Assembly (NCBI RefSeq): GCF_030362835.1
Contig: NZ_JAUCGQ010000001.1
Location: forward strand, 1,095,461 to 1,159,460
Length of the DNA: 64,000 nucleotides
Source of the DNA: Cellulomonas alba
GTDB taxonomy: Bacteria; Actinomycetota; Actinomycetes; Actinomycetales; Cellulomonadaceae
Direction: 5' to 3'
Shown here: piece by piece, positions 44,253 through 54,244 of the stretch
Numbering within the stretch: position 1 is the first letter of the stretch
Layout of the letters: each line of letters opens with the position of its first letter
Made by a program: the position numbers and the translations under genes
Notes under the pieces: model-generated
Told to the model about the DNA's origin: nothing
Seen by the model: only the letters and a program-made list of their open reading frames with translations
The model's database searches: none

Positions 44253-45604
44253 GCGTCGAGACCCAGGCGGTCCGACACGACGGCCGCGAGCTCGTGCGCG
44301 ACGCGGTCGGCGTCGTCCTGCGTGCCCGCCTCGACCATCACGCGCACGAGCGGCTCGGTGCCCGACGGACGCAGCAGCACGCGACCCCTGTCGCCGAGCG
44401 CGACCTCCGCGGCGTGCACCGCGTCGAGGAGCGCCTCGTCGGCGGCGGCGCGCGCCTTGTCGACACCCTTGACGTTGACGAGCGTCTGCGGCAGGCGCTG
44501 CACGACCCCCGCGAGCTCGGTCAGCGACGCGCCGGTCGCGGCGACGCGGGACGCGAGCTGGAGCGCCGTGAGGATGCCGTCGCCCGTCGTGGCGTGCGCG
44601 GCGAGGATGATGTGGCCGGACTGCTCGCCCCCGAGCGAGTACCCACCCGCGCGCATCGCCTCGAGGACGTAGCGGTCGCCGACCGCGGTCTCGACGGTCG
44701 CGATGCCGGCGTCGCGCATCGCGAGGCGCAGGCCGAGGTTGCTCATGACGGTCGTGACGAGCGTGTCGTGCGCCAGCGAGCCGGCGTCGCGCTCCGCGAG
44801 CGCGAGGACGCCCATGATCTGGTCGCCGTCGACGAGCGCCCCGGTCGCGTCCACCGCGAGGCACCGGTCGGCGTCGCCGTCGAACGCGACACCGAGGTCG
44901 GCGCCCGACGCGACGACAGCGGCCTGGAGCTGCTCCGGGTGCGTCGAGCCGCACTTCTCGTTGATGTTCCGCCCGTCGGGCGAGGCGTTGATGACGACGA
45001 CGTCGGCGCCGGCCTCGCGCAGCGCGGCGGGTCCGACCTCGCTCGCGGCGCCGTTGGCGCAGTCGACCGCGATGCGCAGCCCGTCGAGCCGCGTCCGGAG
45101 GGTGCCGATGAGGTGCTCGACGTACGCGTCACCCGCGCGGCCGGTGTCGACGCGGATGTGGCCCACGGAGCCGCCGAGCGGCCGGTCCCACGCATCGCCG
45201 AGCAGCTGCTCGATCGCGTCCTCGAGCTCGTCGTCGAGCTTGTGGCCGCCCCGCGCCAGGAACTTGACGCCGTTGTCGGGCATCGGGTTGTGCGACGCCG
45301 AGAGGACGACACCGAGGTCGACGTCCATCGCGCCGGTCAGGAAGGCGACCGCCGGCGTCGGCAGCACGCCGACGTTGTTCACGTCGACCCCCGCCGACGC
45401 GAGCCCCGCTGCGACGGCCGCCGCCAGGAACTCGCCCGACACGCGCGAGTCGCGGCCCACCACGGCGCGCGGCCGGTGCCCCTCGAACGCGCCCCTCGTG
45501 GCGAGCACACGGGCGGCCGCGACCGCGAGGTCGAGCGCCAGCTCCGCCGTGACGTCCTTGTTGGCGAGCCCGCGCACGCCGTCGGTCCCGAACAGTCGGC
45601 CCAT
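44249..45604 (-). CDS. glmM: phosphoglucosamine mutase
   Basis: 451 residues. It converts glucosamine 6-phosphate to the 1-phosphate for UDP-GlcNAc synthesis. [12 protein letters not shown], the phosphoserine loop [11 protein letters not shown] (Ser104), the metal loop [12 protein letters not shown] and the C-terminal [14 protein letters not shown] are all present. AAGGGG seven bases upstream supports the ATG. A small CCCCGG/CCGGGG hairpin (45624-45639) lies in the short leader. It follows the rplM-rpsI unit after a terminator and overlaps def. Confidence 0.97.
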   Translation of the reverse strand: MGRLFGTDGVRGLANKDVTAELALDLAVAAARVLATRGAFEGHRPRAVVGRDSRVSGEFLAAAVAAGLASAGVDVNNVGVLPTPAVAFLTGAMDVDLGVVLSASHNPMPDNGVKFLARGGHKLDDELEDAIEQLLGDAWDRPLGGSVGHIRVDTGRAGDAYVEHLIGTLRTRLDGLRIAVDCANGAASEVGPAALREAGADVVVINASPDGRNINEKCGSTHPEQLQAAVVASGADLGVAFDGDADRCLAVDATGALVDGDQIMGVLALAERDAGSLAHDTLVTTVMSNLGLRLAMRDAGIATVETAVGDRYVLEAMRAGGYSLGGEQSGHIILAAHATTGDGILTALQLASRVAATGASLTELAGVVQRLPQTLVNVKGVDKARAAADEALLDAVHAAEVALGDRGRVLLRPSGTEPLVRVMVEAGTQDDADRVAHELAAVVSDRLGLDA

Positions 45605-45662
45605 GTGTCAGCCCCTTCGCCGGCCCCGGACGCCCGGGGTCCACCTTCGCCAGATATGCCGA

Positions 45663-45695
45663 CGGCCCCGTTGGTCCGCTGGACCGACGGGGCCG
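45663..45695 (-). terminator. terminator of the rplM-rpsI operon
   Basis: A 15-bp stem with one wobble pair (CGGCCCCGTTGGTCC / GGACCGACGGGGCCG) and a three-base loop, 20 bases beyond the rpsI stop on the minus strand. Confidence 0.8.
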
Positions 45696-45714
45696 CCGGG
45701 AGAAGCGCGAAAGA

Positions 45715-46203
45715 TCAGCGCTTGGAGTACTGCGGGGCCTTGCGGGCCTTCTTGAGACCGGCCTTCTTGCGCTCGACCACGCGGGCGTCGCGGGTCAGGA
45801 AGCCGGCCTTCTTCAGCGCCGGACGGTTGTGCTCGGCGTCGATCGCGTTGAGCGCACGGGCGATGCCCAGGCGCAGCGCGCCGGCCTGGCCCGAGACGCC
45901 GCCGCCGTTGATGCGCGCGACGACGTCGAAGCGACCCTCGACGTCCACGAGCTTCAGCGGGGAGTTCACGAGCTGCTGGTGCACCTTGTTCGGGAAGTAG
46001 TCCTCGAGGGTGCGGCCGTTGATCTTCCACTGGCCGGTGCCGGGCACCAGGCGGACGCGAGCGACCGCCTCCTTGCGGCGACCGAGCGCCTGGCCCGGGG
46101 CGGTCAGCGACTGACCGCGGCCCGCGGGCGCCGTCGTCTCGCTGGTGTAGCTGGTCGGGGTCTCGTCACCCTCGAGGTCGATGTCGACCGTCGTCTCTGC
46201 CAC
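45715..46203 (-). CDS. rpsI: 30S ribosomal protein S9
   Basis: 162 residues. The S9 core (about residue 38 on: [37 protein letters not shown], ending in the conserved KAPQYSKR that reaches the P-site tRNA) is preceded by an acidic, Thr/Ser-rich N-terminal extension of some 37 residues, as is common in actinobacteria. The GTG at 46203 lies 31 bases after rplM. Confidence 0.97.
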   Translation of the reverse strand: MAETTVDIDLEGDETPTSYTSETTAPAGRGQSLTAPGQALGRRKEAVARVRLVPGTGQWKINGRTLEDYFPNKVHQQLVNSPLKLVDVEGRFDVVARINGGGVSGQAGALRLGIARALNAIDAEHNRPALKKAGFLTRDARVVERKKAGLKKARKAPQYSKR

Positions 46204-46234
46204 GTGCTGTTCCTGTCGTCTCTACGCGCGAGGC

Positions 46235-46684
46235 TCAGGCCTGCTGCGCGACCTGGGTGATCTCGAAGGGCTTCGGCTGCTGGGCCGCGTGCGGGTGCTC
46301 CGCGCCGCGGTAGACCTTGAGCTTGCCGAGCTGCTGGCTGCCGAGCGAGCTCTTGGGGAGCATGCCGCGGACGGCCTTCTCGATAGCCCGCTCGGGGTGC
46401 TTCTCGAGGAGCTCCGAGTACGCCGTGGCGCGCAGACCGCCCGGGTAGCCGGAGTGGCGGTACGCGAGCTTGGTCTCGCGCTTGTTGCCGGTGAGGGCGA
46501 CCTTCTCCGCGTTGATGACGATGACGAAGTCACCGCCGTCGACGTGCGGCGCGAAGGTGGCCTTGTGCTTGCCGCGCAGCAGCGTGGCCACATGAGTGGC
46601 CAGGCGGCCCAGGACGACATCGGTCGCGTCGATGACGTACCAGGTCCGCTCGACGTCGCCGGGCTTCGGGGTGTACGTGCGCAC
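46235..46684 (-). CDS. rplM: 50S ribosomal protein L13
   Basis: 149 residues. [35 protein letters not shown] and [12 protein letters not shown] are canonical L13. The GTG at 46684 is preceded by GAAGG with eight bases of spacing; longer in-frame starts upstream read as non-protein. It heads the rplM-rpsI operon and follows a leader of about 163 bases. Confidence 0.97.
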   Translation of the reverse strand: MRTYTPKPGDVERTWYVIDATDVVLGRLATHVATLLRGKHKATFAPHVDGGDFVIVINAEKVALTGNKRETKLAYRHSGYPGGLRATAYSELLEKHPERAIEKAVRGMLPKSSLGSQQLGKLKVYRGAEHPHAAQQPKPFEITQVAQQA

Positions 46685-46883
46685 GGTCGTAGCCTTCGTT
46701 TCGTGTTGCGGTCGCGGCGGTGCCCGTAGTGCACGGGTCCGCCGATGAATGGCGTGGTGGCGCATCCGTGACCGGCGAGTGGGACACCATGTCGACCACA
46801 GCGGCGGGTGCTGAGTACACCGGCACGCGTGCGGGGACGCACAACGACACACCAGGGTAGCGGCCGGGCGGGACGAGGGTCAA
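46685..46883 (-). promoter_or_regulatory. rplM-rpsI promoter and long leader
   Basis: On the minus strand TTGACC (46883-46878), 18 bases, TACCCT (46859-46854). Transcription would start near 46847, leaving about 163 untranslated bases before the rplM GTG. Such leaders of ribosomal operons often carry autoregulatory structure; I could not define one. Confidence 0.65.
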
Positions 46884-46968
46884 AACCGCGGGACGTGACC
46901 TTGCGCGCCCTGGCCGCGCAGACCCACGCCGTCGCCGTCGCCCGCGCGGGGCCGCGGCCGGCGGGGCG

Positions 46969-48648
46969 TCACGCCCGCGCGGCCCGGGCGACGTCCCACA
47001 CGGCCTCGCGGGTCTCGACGACGGTGCCGTCGTCCCGGACCACCAGGAACCGGTCGAACGTCCGCGTGAACCACCGGTCGTGCGTCACCGCGAGGACGGT
47101 CCCCTCGAACGCGGCGAGCCCGCGCTCGAGCGCCTCGGCGGAGTGCAGGTCGAGGTTGTCGGTCGGCTCGTCGAGCAGCAGCAGCGTGGCGCCGCCGAGC
47201 TCGAGCAGCAGGATCTGGAACCGCGCCTGCTGCCCGCCCGACAACGTCTCGTAGGCCTGCTGCGCGGCGTCGACGAGCTCGTAGCGGTCGAGCGCGCGGC
47301 TCGCCTCGTCACGCGGCAGGCCACGGCGGTGCGCGTCGCCCCGGTGCAGGATCTCGAGCAGGGTGCGCCCGACGAGCTCGGGGTGCGCGTGGTTCTGCGC
47401 GAACCAGCCGGGTCGGACGCGCGAGCCGAGCACGGCGCTGCCGGTGTGGGCCACCGGGTCGACGGCGACGTCCCCCGCGGGCTCGTGCTCGGGCCCGGGA
47501 TCGGTGCCGCCCGCGGCGAGCAGGCGCAGGAGGTGCGACTTGCCCGTGCCGTTGGCACCGAGCAGCGCGACCCGCTCGCCGAACCACACCTCGACGTCGA
47601 ACGGCCGCAGGAGACCCGTGAGCTCGAGAGCCGAGGCGACCACGGCGCGCTTGGCCGTCCGCCCGCCGCGCAGCCGGACCTGCACCGCCTGGTCGCGCGC
47701 CAGCAGCGTCGGCGGCCCGACCTCCTCGAACTTGCGCAGCCGCGTCACGGCCGCCTGGTAGCGGCTCGACATCCCGTCGTTGAAGGTCGCTCGCTGCTTG
47801 AGCGCCACGACGAGCTCGCGGAGCTTGACGTGCTCCTCCTCCCAGCGGCGCAGCAGCTCCTCGAGGCGCGCGCGCCGGTCCTCGCGCGCCTGCCCGTAGG
47901 TGGCGAACCCTCCGCCGTGCACCCACGCGGTCGCGCCCGCCGGTCCGGGCTCGAGCGTGACGACGTGGGTCGCGACGCGCGCGAGGAGCTCGCGGTCGTG
48001 GCTGACGAACAGCATGGTGCGCCCGCTCGCCACGAGGCGGTCCTCGAGCCAGCGCTTCGTCGGGACGTCGAGCGCGTTGTCGGGCTCGTCCAGCAGCAGC
48101 ACCTCGGTCGGTCCGCGCAGCAGGGCCTCGAGGACGAGCCGCTTCTGCTCGCCGCCCGAGAGGCGGCGGACGTCGCGGTGCTGGGCGCGCTCGAAGTCCT
48201 CGCCGAGCACCGCCTGCGTGATCCGGTCCCACGCGAGCTCGGCGTCGTAGCCACCGACGTCGGCCCAGTCCGCGAGCGCCTGCGCGTACCGGAGCTGGGC
48301 GGGCTCGTCGTCGACCTCCATGATCCCGAGCTCGGCCTCGGCCAGCTCGCGGGCCGCGGCCGCCACGGCCGGGTCGGCGAGCGACGCGAGCAGGTCGCGC
48401 ACGCTGCGGTCGTCGTCGACCCGTCCGATGTCCTGGCGCATGACGCCGAGGCCGCCCGAGCGCGTCACTCCGCCGATCGGTGCGGGCTCGTCCCCCGCGA
48501 CGATCCGCAGCAGCGTCGACTTGCCGGCGCCGTTCGGCCCGACGAGCGCGACGCGCTGCCCGTCGCCCACGCGGAACGAGACGTCGCGGAGCAGGGGCCG
48601 ACCGTCGGGCAGCGTGACGCCGATGCCGGCGACGTCGAGGTGGGCCAT
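46969..48648 (-). CDS. ABC-F family ATPase
   Basis: 559 residues with two ABC domains and no membrane segments. Domain one: Walker A GPNGAGKSTLL near residue 41, signature LSGGEQKRL, Walker B VLLLDEPDNALD. Domain two: LGANGTGKSHLLRLL, LSGGQQARF, LLLLDEPTDNLD. Between them is the charged linker (RLEELLRRWEEEHVKLREL) that reaches the peptidyl-transferase centre in this family. ABC-F proteins act on ribosomes, as antibiotic protection or translation factors. GAGACT six bases before the ATG suggests a leaderless start. Which subfamily is uncertain. Confidence 0.92.
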   Translation of the reverse strand: MAHLDVAGIGVTLPDGRPLLRDVSFRVGDGQRVALVGPNGAGKSTLLRIVAGDEPAPIGGVTRSGGLGVMRQDIGRVDDDRSVRDLLASLADPAVAAAARELAEAELGIMEVDDEPAQLRYAQALADWADVGGYDAELAWDRITQAVLGEDFERAQHRDVRRLSGGEQKRLVLEALLRGPTEVLLLDEPDNALDVPTKRWLEDRLVASGRTMLFVSHDRELLARVATHVVTLEPGPAGATAWVHGGGFATYGQAREDRRARLEELLRRWEEEHVKLRELVVALKQRATFNDGMSSRYQAAVTRLRKFEEVGPPTLLARDQAVQVRLRGGRTAKRAVVASALELTGLLRPFDVEVWFGERVALLGANGTGKSHLLRLLAAGGTDPGPEHEPAGDVAVDPVAHTGSAVLGSRVRPGWFAQNHAHPELVGRTLLEILHRGDAHRRGLPRDEASRALDRYELVDAAQQAYETLSGGQQARFQILLLELGGATLLLLDEPTDNLDLHSAEALERGLAAFEGTVLAVTHDRWFTRTFDRFLVVRDDGTVVETREAVWDVARAARA

Positions 48649-48756
48649 GTGGACAGTCTCGACGGCCGGCTGCGCACCGCACCAGCGCAATCGTTGCGCC
48701 CAGTTGCGCGTTTGCTGCAAGAAACGAACAGATCGTAGAAACACCCGGTCTACTGC

Positions 48757-48786
48757 TTGTGAGTTCGCGAACGATGCCCCTAATGT
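48757..48786 (+). promoter_or_regulatory. promoter with embedded palindrome before the GH87 gene
   Basis: TTGTGA (48757-48762), 18 bases, TAATGT (48781-48786). The spacer begins with GTTCGCGAAC (48763-48772), a perfect 10-bp palindrome suited to a repressor. The leader also holds a GGGCGGC/GCCGCCC hairpin (48816-48835). Confidence 0.55.
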
Positions 48787-48859
48787 CGGCTTCGCTCTGC
48801 CAGGGGGTGCCCGAAGGGCGGCGACGGAGCCGCCCGCCCGAGACAGAAACGAGTCAACG

Positions 48860-50923
48860 ATGACTGGTCCGCTCCCGGCCCGACGCCGCGCGCGTCTGGC
48901 CTCCCCCGTCCCCTCCGCGCGCAGACTCGTCGGCGGGCTCGCAGCCGTCGGGCTCGCCGCCGGCACGCTCGTCGCCGGCGCCACGCTCGCGTCCGCCGCG
49001 CCGGCGGCCCCCACCCCGGCGACCCGCGCGGGTCTCGACCCTGCGACCGTCGCAGGCCGGGGGGCAGACCTCGGGTTCACCGAGCTCGAGGCCGAGAACG
49101 CCACGACGACGGGCACCGTCCTCGCGCCGAGCCGCGACGCGTACACCCTCGCGTCCGAGGCGTCGGGCCGCTCCGCCGTGACCCTCGCGCCCGGGCAGTA
49201 CGTCGAGCTCCGCCTGCCGGCCGCGGCGAACGCGATCACCGTGCGCTACTCCATCCCCGACGCACCCGCCGGTGGCGGCATCACGTCGCCCCTCGTCGTC
49301 AAGGCGCCGGGCGGGCCCGACCGGACCGTCACGCTGACGTCGCAGTACTCGTGGCTCTACAACGCGTACCCGTTCAGCAACGACCCGCGCCTCACCACGT
49401 CGATCCAGCCGGACTGGTGGACCACCGAGTGCGGCTGCGTCCCGGGCACGACCACGACGTTCGCCGCCCCGTTCCGGCCGTTCCACTTCTACGACGAGCA
49501 GCGCGTGCTGCTGGGCCGGACGGTCAAGGCCGGCCAGACCATCCGCCTCACGGCACCCCAGGGCGCGGCACCGACGACGATCGACGTGGTCGACACACAG
49601 GTGGTCGGCGCGCCGAAGGTCGACCTCGTCGCCTCGAACGTGCTGCTGTTCGGCGCCGACCCGACGGGCCGTCGCGACTCGGCCGGCGCGTTCGACAAGG
49701 CGATCGCGTTCGCGCAGAAGCACCACCTCAAGGTCTACGTGCCGCCGGGCACGTACCAGGTGAACCGGCACGTCGTCGTCGACCACGTGACGATCGAGGG
49801 CGCCGGCTCGTGGTGGACGGTCATCAAGGGCCGCGAGGTCGCGCTCGCGACGCCCGCCGCCGACGGGTCCGTGCACACCGGCGTGGGGTTCTACGGCAAG
49901 GACGCGAGCGTCGGCGGCAGCCACGACGTGCACCTGTCGGGCTTCGCGATCGAGGGCGACGTCCGCGAGCGCGTCGACACCGACCAGGTGAACGGCATCG
50001 GCGGCGCGCTCTCCGACTCGACCGTCGACGGTCTGTACGTCCACCACACGAAGGTCGGCGTCTGGATCGACGGCCCCGCGACGAACCTGCAGATCCGCAA
50101 CACGCAGATCGCCGACCAGATCGCCGACGGCGTCAACTTCCACACCGGCGTGACGAGCTCCTCGGTGCGCAACACGTTCGTCCGGAACACGGGAGACGAC
50201 GCGCTCGCGATGTGGTCCGACAAGGTCGAGGACGTCGGCAACTCGTTCGACCACGTGACGGTCCAGACGCCGACCCTCGCCAACGCCGTCGCGTTCTACG
50301 GCGGCACCGACAACACGCTGTCGAACAGCCTGCTCGCCGACACCCAGCGCGAGGGTTCGACCATCCACGCCGGCTCGAGGTTCGGCGCCGAGGCGTTCAC
50401 GGGCCACCTCTGGATCACCGACAACACCACGGTCCGCGGCGGGAACCTCGACCTGAACTGGAACATCGGGCTCGGCGCGCTGTGGATCTACGCGCTCGAG
50501 CGGACGATCGACGCCGACATCCAGGTGACGGGCGACCACTTCCTCGACAGCACCTACAACGCGCTGATGCTCGTGTCCGACTACGGCGTCAAGGACCTGT
50601 ACACGATCTCGGACGTGCACTTCGCGCACGACCGTGTGGACGGCACCGGGACGTCGGTGCTCAGCGCGCGCGTCGCGGGATCGGCGACGTTCGAGGACGT
50701 CGACGCGCGGAACGTCGGAGCCGTCGGCATCAACAGCTGCGGGTCGTTCCACTTCACGCCCGCGGGCTCCGAGTTCTCGGTCGTCGACCTCGGCGGCAAC
50801 GACAGCTCAGGGACGAACACGACGGGCCCCTGGCTCGCGCCGTGGGAGCTGCCGAACACCATCACGTGCGACGACCGGCCCGCCCGCGTCGCACCGCCGT
50901 CGCCGACGCCCTGGATCGGCTGA
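48860..50923 (+). CDS. secreted GH87 alpha-1,3-glucanase/mycodextranase-like protein
   Basis: 687 residues. An Arg-rich N-terminus and hydrophobic stretch end in ASA-AP (cleavage after about residue 46), so it is exported. Residues 70-250 resemble the N-terminal beta domain of GH87 enzymes; from about 255 (LFGADPTGRRDSAGAFDKAI) runs a right-handed beta-helix. Asp423 (IADGVNFH) and Asp446-Asp447 (GDDALAMWS) have the same spacing as the three catalytic aspartates described for GH87 glucanases. It would cut alpha-1,3-glucan (mutan, nigeran). There are no carbohydrate-binding modules or anchors and the protein is at the short end of the family. Its own promoter holds a palindrome; ribosome site weak. 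Confidence 0.85.
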   Translation: MTGPLPARRRARLASPVPSARRLVGGLAAVGLAAGTLVAGATLASAAPAAPTPATRAGLDPATVAGRGADLGFTELEAENATTTGTVLAPSRDAYTLASEASGRSAVTLAPGQYVELRLPAAANAITVRYSIPDAPAGGGITSPLVVKAPGGPDRTVTLTSQYSWLYNAYPFSNDPRLTTSIQPDWWTTECGCVPGTTTTFAAPFRPFHFYDEQRVLLGRTVKAGQTIRLTAPQGAAPTTIDVVDTQVVGAPKVDLVASNVLLFGADPTGRRDSAGAFDKAIAFAQKHHLKVYVPPGTYQVNRHVVVDHVTIEGAGSWWTVIKGREVALATPAADGSVHTGVGFYGKDASVGGSHDVHLSGFAIEGDVRERVDTDQVNGIGGALSDSTVDGLYVHHTKVGVWIDGPATNLQIRNTQIADQIADGVNFHTGVTSSSVRNTFVRNTGDDALAMWSDKVEDVGNSFDHVTVQTPTLANAVAFYGGTDNTLSNSLLADTQREGSTIHAGSRFGAEAFTGHLWITDNTTVRGGNLDLNWNIGLGALWIYALERTIDADIQVTGDHFLDSTYNALMLVSDYGVKDLYTISDVHFAHDRVDGTGTSVLSARVAGSATFEDVDARNVGAVGINSCGSFHFTPAGSEFSVVDLGGNDSSGTNTTGPWLAPWELPNTITCDDRPARVAPPSPTPWIG

Positions 50924-51059
50924 CGCCGCGAGCCGCGGCCGGTGCCCGTCGGGGACTTCGGGCACCGGCCGCCCCCTCCTGCGGTGGCTCGAGAGCCGCA
51001 CGAGGGACGTCGGCCCGCCCCCCTGGCGTGGCCGCCGCGCAGGTGCGAGGGTCGGTCGC

Positions 51060-51506
51060 ATGAGCGATGACACCACCGGCACGAGTCCCGATCCCGAGAG
51101 CGGCGCCGAGGGCGACAACGACCAGCTGACGCTGGACGACACCCTGCTCGAGCGCGGGGTCGACGACCTGCTCGACGAGGGCTACTCGCCGCCCGAGCGC
51201 CCGCGGTCGAACCACTACGGCGAGACGTCGTGGGAGGAGCAGCACCGCGAGACGATCGACCAGCGCATCGGCCAGGAGGAGCCCGAGGTCTGGGAGCAGC
51301 GGCCGCGCGTCAGCGGCGACCGCGAGGAGCTCCGGGCGGGTCGCCTGGTGGCCGACGACGACGCGGTCGAGGCGGGCGGCACCGACGAGTTCGCGATCGA
51401 CGCGGGGGTGTCGGGCGGCGCCGCCTCGGCCGAGGAGGCCGCGGTGCACCTCGTCGAGGAGGAGTACGTCGACGACACGCGCTACCGGGACGACGAGGAC
51501 GAGTAG
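51060..51506 (+). CDS. DUF5709-family protein
   Basis: 148 residues, strongly acidic. QLTLDDTLLERGVDDLLDEGYSPPERP and SWEEQHRETIDQRIGQEEPEVW match the actinobacterial DUF5709 family, whose function is unknown. No signal peptide or membrane segment. GAGGGT ends seven bases before the ATG, so the start may be leaderless. It lies between the GH87 gene and lysG, convergent with the latter by nine bases. Confidence 0.82.
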   Translation: MSDDTTGTSPDPESGAEGDNDQLTLDDTLLERGVDDLLDEGYSPPERPRSNHYGETSWEEQHRETIDQRIGQEEPEVWEQRPRVSGDREELRAGRLVADDDAVEAGGTDEFAIDAGVSGGAASAEEAAVHLVEEEYVDDTRYRDDEDE

Positions 51507-51514
51507 CCCGTTCG

Positions 51515-52432
51515 TCAGCCGGGCCGCCGGAGCACGGCGCGCGCTGCGGCCGTCACGCGGCGCGTGATCTCGTCGAGCGTCGGCGTCCGCACGGACCACC
51601 GCTGCCAGTGCAGCGGGACGTCGAGCCAGCGCTCCGTGTCGAGGTCGACGAGCTCCCCCGCGTCGGCGCGGCGCTGCGCGTCCTGCTCCGGCACCATCCC
51701 CCACCCGAGCCCGGCGGCCACCAGCGCGACGAAGGCCGCAGTCGAGGGCACGTGGTGGACGGCGGCGGCCGCGACCGCCCGCTCGCCCTCGTCGCCCGCC
51801 ACGAGCGCCGCGTACCGGTGCTGCAGCAGGTCGTCGGGCGCGAACGCCACGACCGGTGCGTGGACCAGGCTCGCCGCGGCGACGCCCGACGCGAACCACC
51901 GCTCGCGGAACGCGGGGGCTGCCATCGCCCGGTAGCGCATCGCGCCGAGGGGTTGCGAGCGGCAGCCCTGCACCGGCTCGGCGTCGGCCGTGACGGCGGC
52001 GATCACCGCGCCCGAGCGCAGCAGCTCGGCCGTCGCGTCCTGGTCGGCACGACGGACGTCGACCACGATCGCCGGCGGCAGGTCCGCGAGCGCCGCCGGG
52101 AACCAGGTGGCGAGCGAGTCGGCGTTCACCGCGAGCGCGATCCGGTGGCGGACGTCGGCGAACCCCGGTGGCGTCGGGTCGAGGGCCGCCCACGCGTCCT
52201 GCGTCAGGAGGCCGACCTGGCCCGCCAGCCGCACGAGGACCGTGCCGGCGGCGGTGGCGCGGACCGGCCGGGAGCGCACGACGAGCACCTGGCCGACAGC
52301 CTGCTCGAGCGCGCGCACCCGCTGGCTCACCGCGGACGGCGTGACGGCCAGGCGCGCGGCGGCGCGTTCGAACGTGCCCTCGTCGACGACGGCCGCGAGC
52401 GCGGCGAGCTGGTCCGGCGGGAACGAGTTCAT
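51515..52432 (-). CDS. LysR-family regulator of lysine/arginine export (LysG/ArgP)
   Basis: 305 residues. The LysR helix-turn-helix is at the N-terminus (LAALAAVVDEGTFERAAARL, TPSAVSQRVRALE) and the effector domain follows (about 90-290). The closest named relatives are ArgP/IciA and LysG, which activate a divergent basic amino-acid exporter; here lysE is indeed divergent across 69 bases. TAGCGT (minus 52444-52439) ends six bases before the ATG. Lysine or arginine would be the effector by analogy. Confidence 0.92.
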   Translation of the reverse strand: MNSFPPDQLAALAAVVDEGTFERAAARLAVTPSAVSQRVRALEQAVGQVLVVRSRPVRATAAGTVLVRLAGQVGLLTQDAWAALDPTPPGFADVRHRIALAVNADSLATWFPAALADLPPAIVVDVRRADQDATAELLRSGAVIAAVTADAEPVQGCRSQPLGAMRYRAMAAPAFRERWFASGVAAASLVHAPVVAFAPDDLLQHRYAALVAGDEGERAVAAAAVHHVPSTAAFVALVAAGLGWGMVPEQDAQRRADAGELVDLDTERWLDVPLHWQRWSVRTPTLDEITRRVTAAARAVLRRPG

Positions 52433-52501
52433 GAAGCAACGCTACAGATGCCGAACAATCCTTCATTGGCCTTCATGTTCCGCCTTGCCTAGGGTCTGGG
52501 C
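52433..52501. promoter_or_regulatory. divergent lysG-lysE control region
   Basis: The lysE promoter reads TTGGCC (52466-52471), 18 bases, TAGGGT (52490-52495), then six bases to the GTG. The regulator promoter -10 is TAGCGT on the minus strand. Both messages appear leaderless. Two TTCAT copies (52462-52466, 52472-52476) may be part of the activator site. Confidence 0.55.
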
Positions 52502-53092
52502 GTGCCCTCCGCCCTCGCCGGCCTGCTCGCCGGGCTCTCCCTGATCGTCGCGATCGGCGCCCAGAACGCGTTCGTGCTGCGGCAGGGCGTGCGTCGCGAG
52601 CACGTCGGTGCGGTCGTCGCGGTCTGCGTGGCCGCCGACCTGCTGCTCATCGGCGCGGGCACCGCCGGGCTGGGCGCACTGGTCCACCGCCATCCCGCGG
52701 CGCTGACCGCCGCGCGGTACGGCGGGGCCGCGTTCCTCGCGACGCTCGCCGTCCTGGCGATCCTGCGCGTGCGGCGGCCGGAGCGGCTCGACCCCGCGGC
52801 GAGCGGGCCGGCGCGGCTCGCCCCCGTGCTCGGCACGTGCCTCGCGCTCACGTTCCTCAACCCGCACGTGTACCTCGACACCGTCGTCCTGCTCGGCAGC
52901 CTCGCGGGCCAGCGGACCCAGCCCTGGGCGTTCGCCGCCGGCGCGGGCACGGCCAGCGTGCTGTGGTTCACGGCGCTCGGGTTCGGCGCCGGGCTGCTGC
53001 GGCCCGTGTTCGCGCGGCCGCGCGCGTGGCAGGTGCTCGACGTCGCGGTCGCGGCGGTGATGGCGACGTTGGCCGTGGTCCTCGTCGTCTGA
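52502..53092 (+). CDS. LysE/ArgO-family amino-acid exporter
   Basis: 196 residues with about six hydrophobic helices. LSLIVAIGAQNAFVLRQGVRR at the start and TFLNPHVYLDTVVLLG in the middle are the family signatures. It exports L-lysine and/or L-arginine. GTG start at 52502, leaderless by promoter spacing. Divergent from its likely activator and convergent with truA at eight bases. Confidence 0.93.
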   Translation: MPSALAGLLAGLSLIVAIGAQNAFVLRQGVRREHVGAVVAVCVAADLLLIGAGTAGLGALVHRHPAALTAARYGGAAFLATLAVLAILRVRRPERLDPAASGPARLAPVLGTCLALTFLNPHVYLDTVVLLGSLAGQRTQPWAFAAGAGTASVLWFTALGFGAGLLRPVFARPRAWQVLDVAVAAVMATLAVVLVV

Positions 53093-53100
53093 TCGAGGCG

Positions 53101-54051
53101 TCACTCGCAGCCGCACTCGGCGGCGCGCGCGGCGGCCACCGCGAGAGGCGACGGGTCGACGTCGTGCGAGGCCCGGCGAGCGCGCGTCTGCTCCGCCCGT
53201 CGGGCGAGCTCGTCGTCCGACGGGTAGCCCACCTCCTCGAGCGTCAGCCCGTGCGGCGCCACGACGTGTGCCGCGGCGTCCCGCCGCCCGGCGACGAGCA
53301 GCTCGACCGGCCACGAGACAGGACGGCGTCCCTCGCCCACGGCGAGGCTCGCGCCGACCAGCGACCGGACCATGGAGTGGCAGAAGGCATCGGCCTGGAC
53401 GCGGGCCACCACGAGCCCCGCGTCGGGCCCGTCGGCGGCACGGGTCCACCCGAAGAGCTCGAGCGTCCGGATCGTCGTCGCGCCCTCGCGCGGCTTGCAG
53501 TAGGCCGCGAAGTCGTGGCGCCCGACCAGCCCGCGCGCGGCCTCGTCCATCGCCGCGACGTCGAGCGGGCGGCGGTGCCACAGCACCGCGGTCCGGGTGA
53601 GCGGGTCGCGCGCGGCCGGGTCGTCGCAGATCCGGTACGCGTACCGGCGGCGCAGCGCCGAGAAGCGCGCGTCGAAGCCGTCGGGCGCGACCGCCACGCG
53701 GTGCACCACGAGGTCCGGCGGCAGGACCCCCGCCAGGCGCGTCACGAGTGCGTCCGTCGCGCTCCGCGCAGTGCGCCCGCGCGTCGCGTCGAGCACCGCC
53801 GCCGGCACGTCGACGTGCGCCACCTGACCGCGCGCGTGGACCCCGGCGTCGGTGCGCCCCGCCACCGTCACGCGCGGGTCCGGCACGCCGTGCGCCGCGG
53901 TCCGCAGCACGGTCGCGAGCGCGTCCTCGAGCAGGCCCTGCACCGTGCGCAGCCCGGGCTGTCGCGCCCAGCCCGCGAACGCGGAGCCGTCGTACGCGAG
54001 GTCGAGCCGCAGGCGGACGGGGTTCTCGTCGCTCGGCGGCTCGCTCGTCAC
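53101..54051 (-). CDS. truA: tRNA pseudouridine(38-40) synthase TruA
   Basis: 316 residues. The catalytic Asp is in [45 protein letters not shown] and [12 protein letters not shown] are the other landmarks. It modifies the tRNA anticodon arm. Two GTG codons are possible; 54051 is chosen because TAGCGT (minus 54063-54058) ends exactly six bases before it, like other leaderless genes here. In most actinobacteria truA directly follows rplQ; here two genes intervene. Confidence 0.93.
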   Translation of the reverse strand: MTSEPPSDENPVRLRLDLAYDGSAFAGWARQPGLRTVQGLLEDALATVLRTAAHGVPDPRVTVAGRTDAGVHARGQVAHVDVPAAVLDATRGRTARSATDALVTRLAGVLPPDLVVHRVAVAPDGFDARFSALRRRYAYRICDDPAARDPLTRTAVLWHRRPLDVAAMDEAARGLVGRHDFAAYCKPREGATTIRTLELFGWTRAADGPDAGLVVARVQADAFCHSMVRSLVGASLAVGEGRRPVSWPVELLVAGRRDAAAHVVAPHGLTLEEVGYPSDDELARRAEQTRARRASHDVDPSPLAVAAARAAECGCE

Positions 54052-54244
54052 ACGCACACGCTAGCCGCCCGCTCACGCCGCTCGGCGTCCGGCGTCCCGC
54101 GCCCGCTGCACGCCCAGTTCTCCGTCGAGAACGCCTCGGCGGTTCCAGACCCGCCAGGGCGCGTCGTTACTACCGCCCACCGCGGCCGCTCGGCGTGCGG
54201 CGTCCTGCCCCGCCTGCGGCCCGGTGCGCCAGTACCGTGACCCC

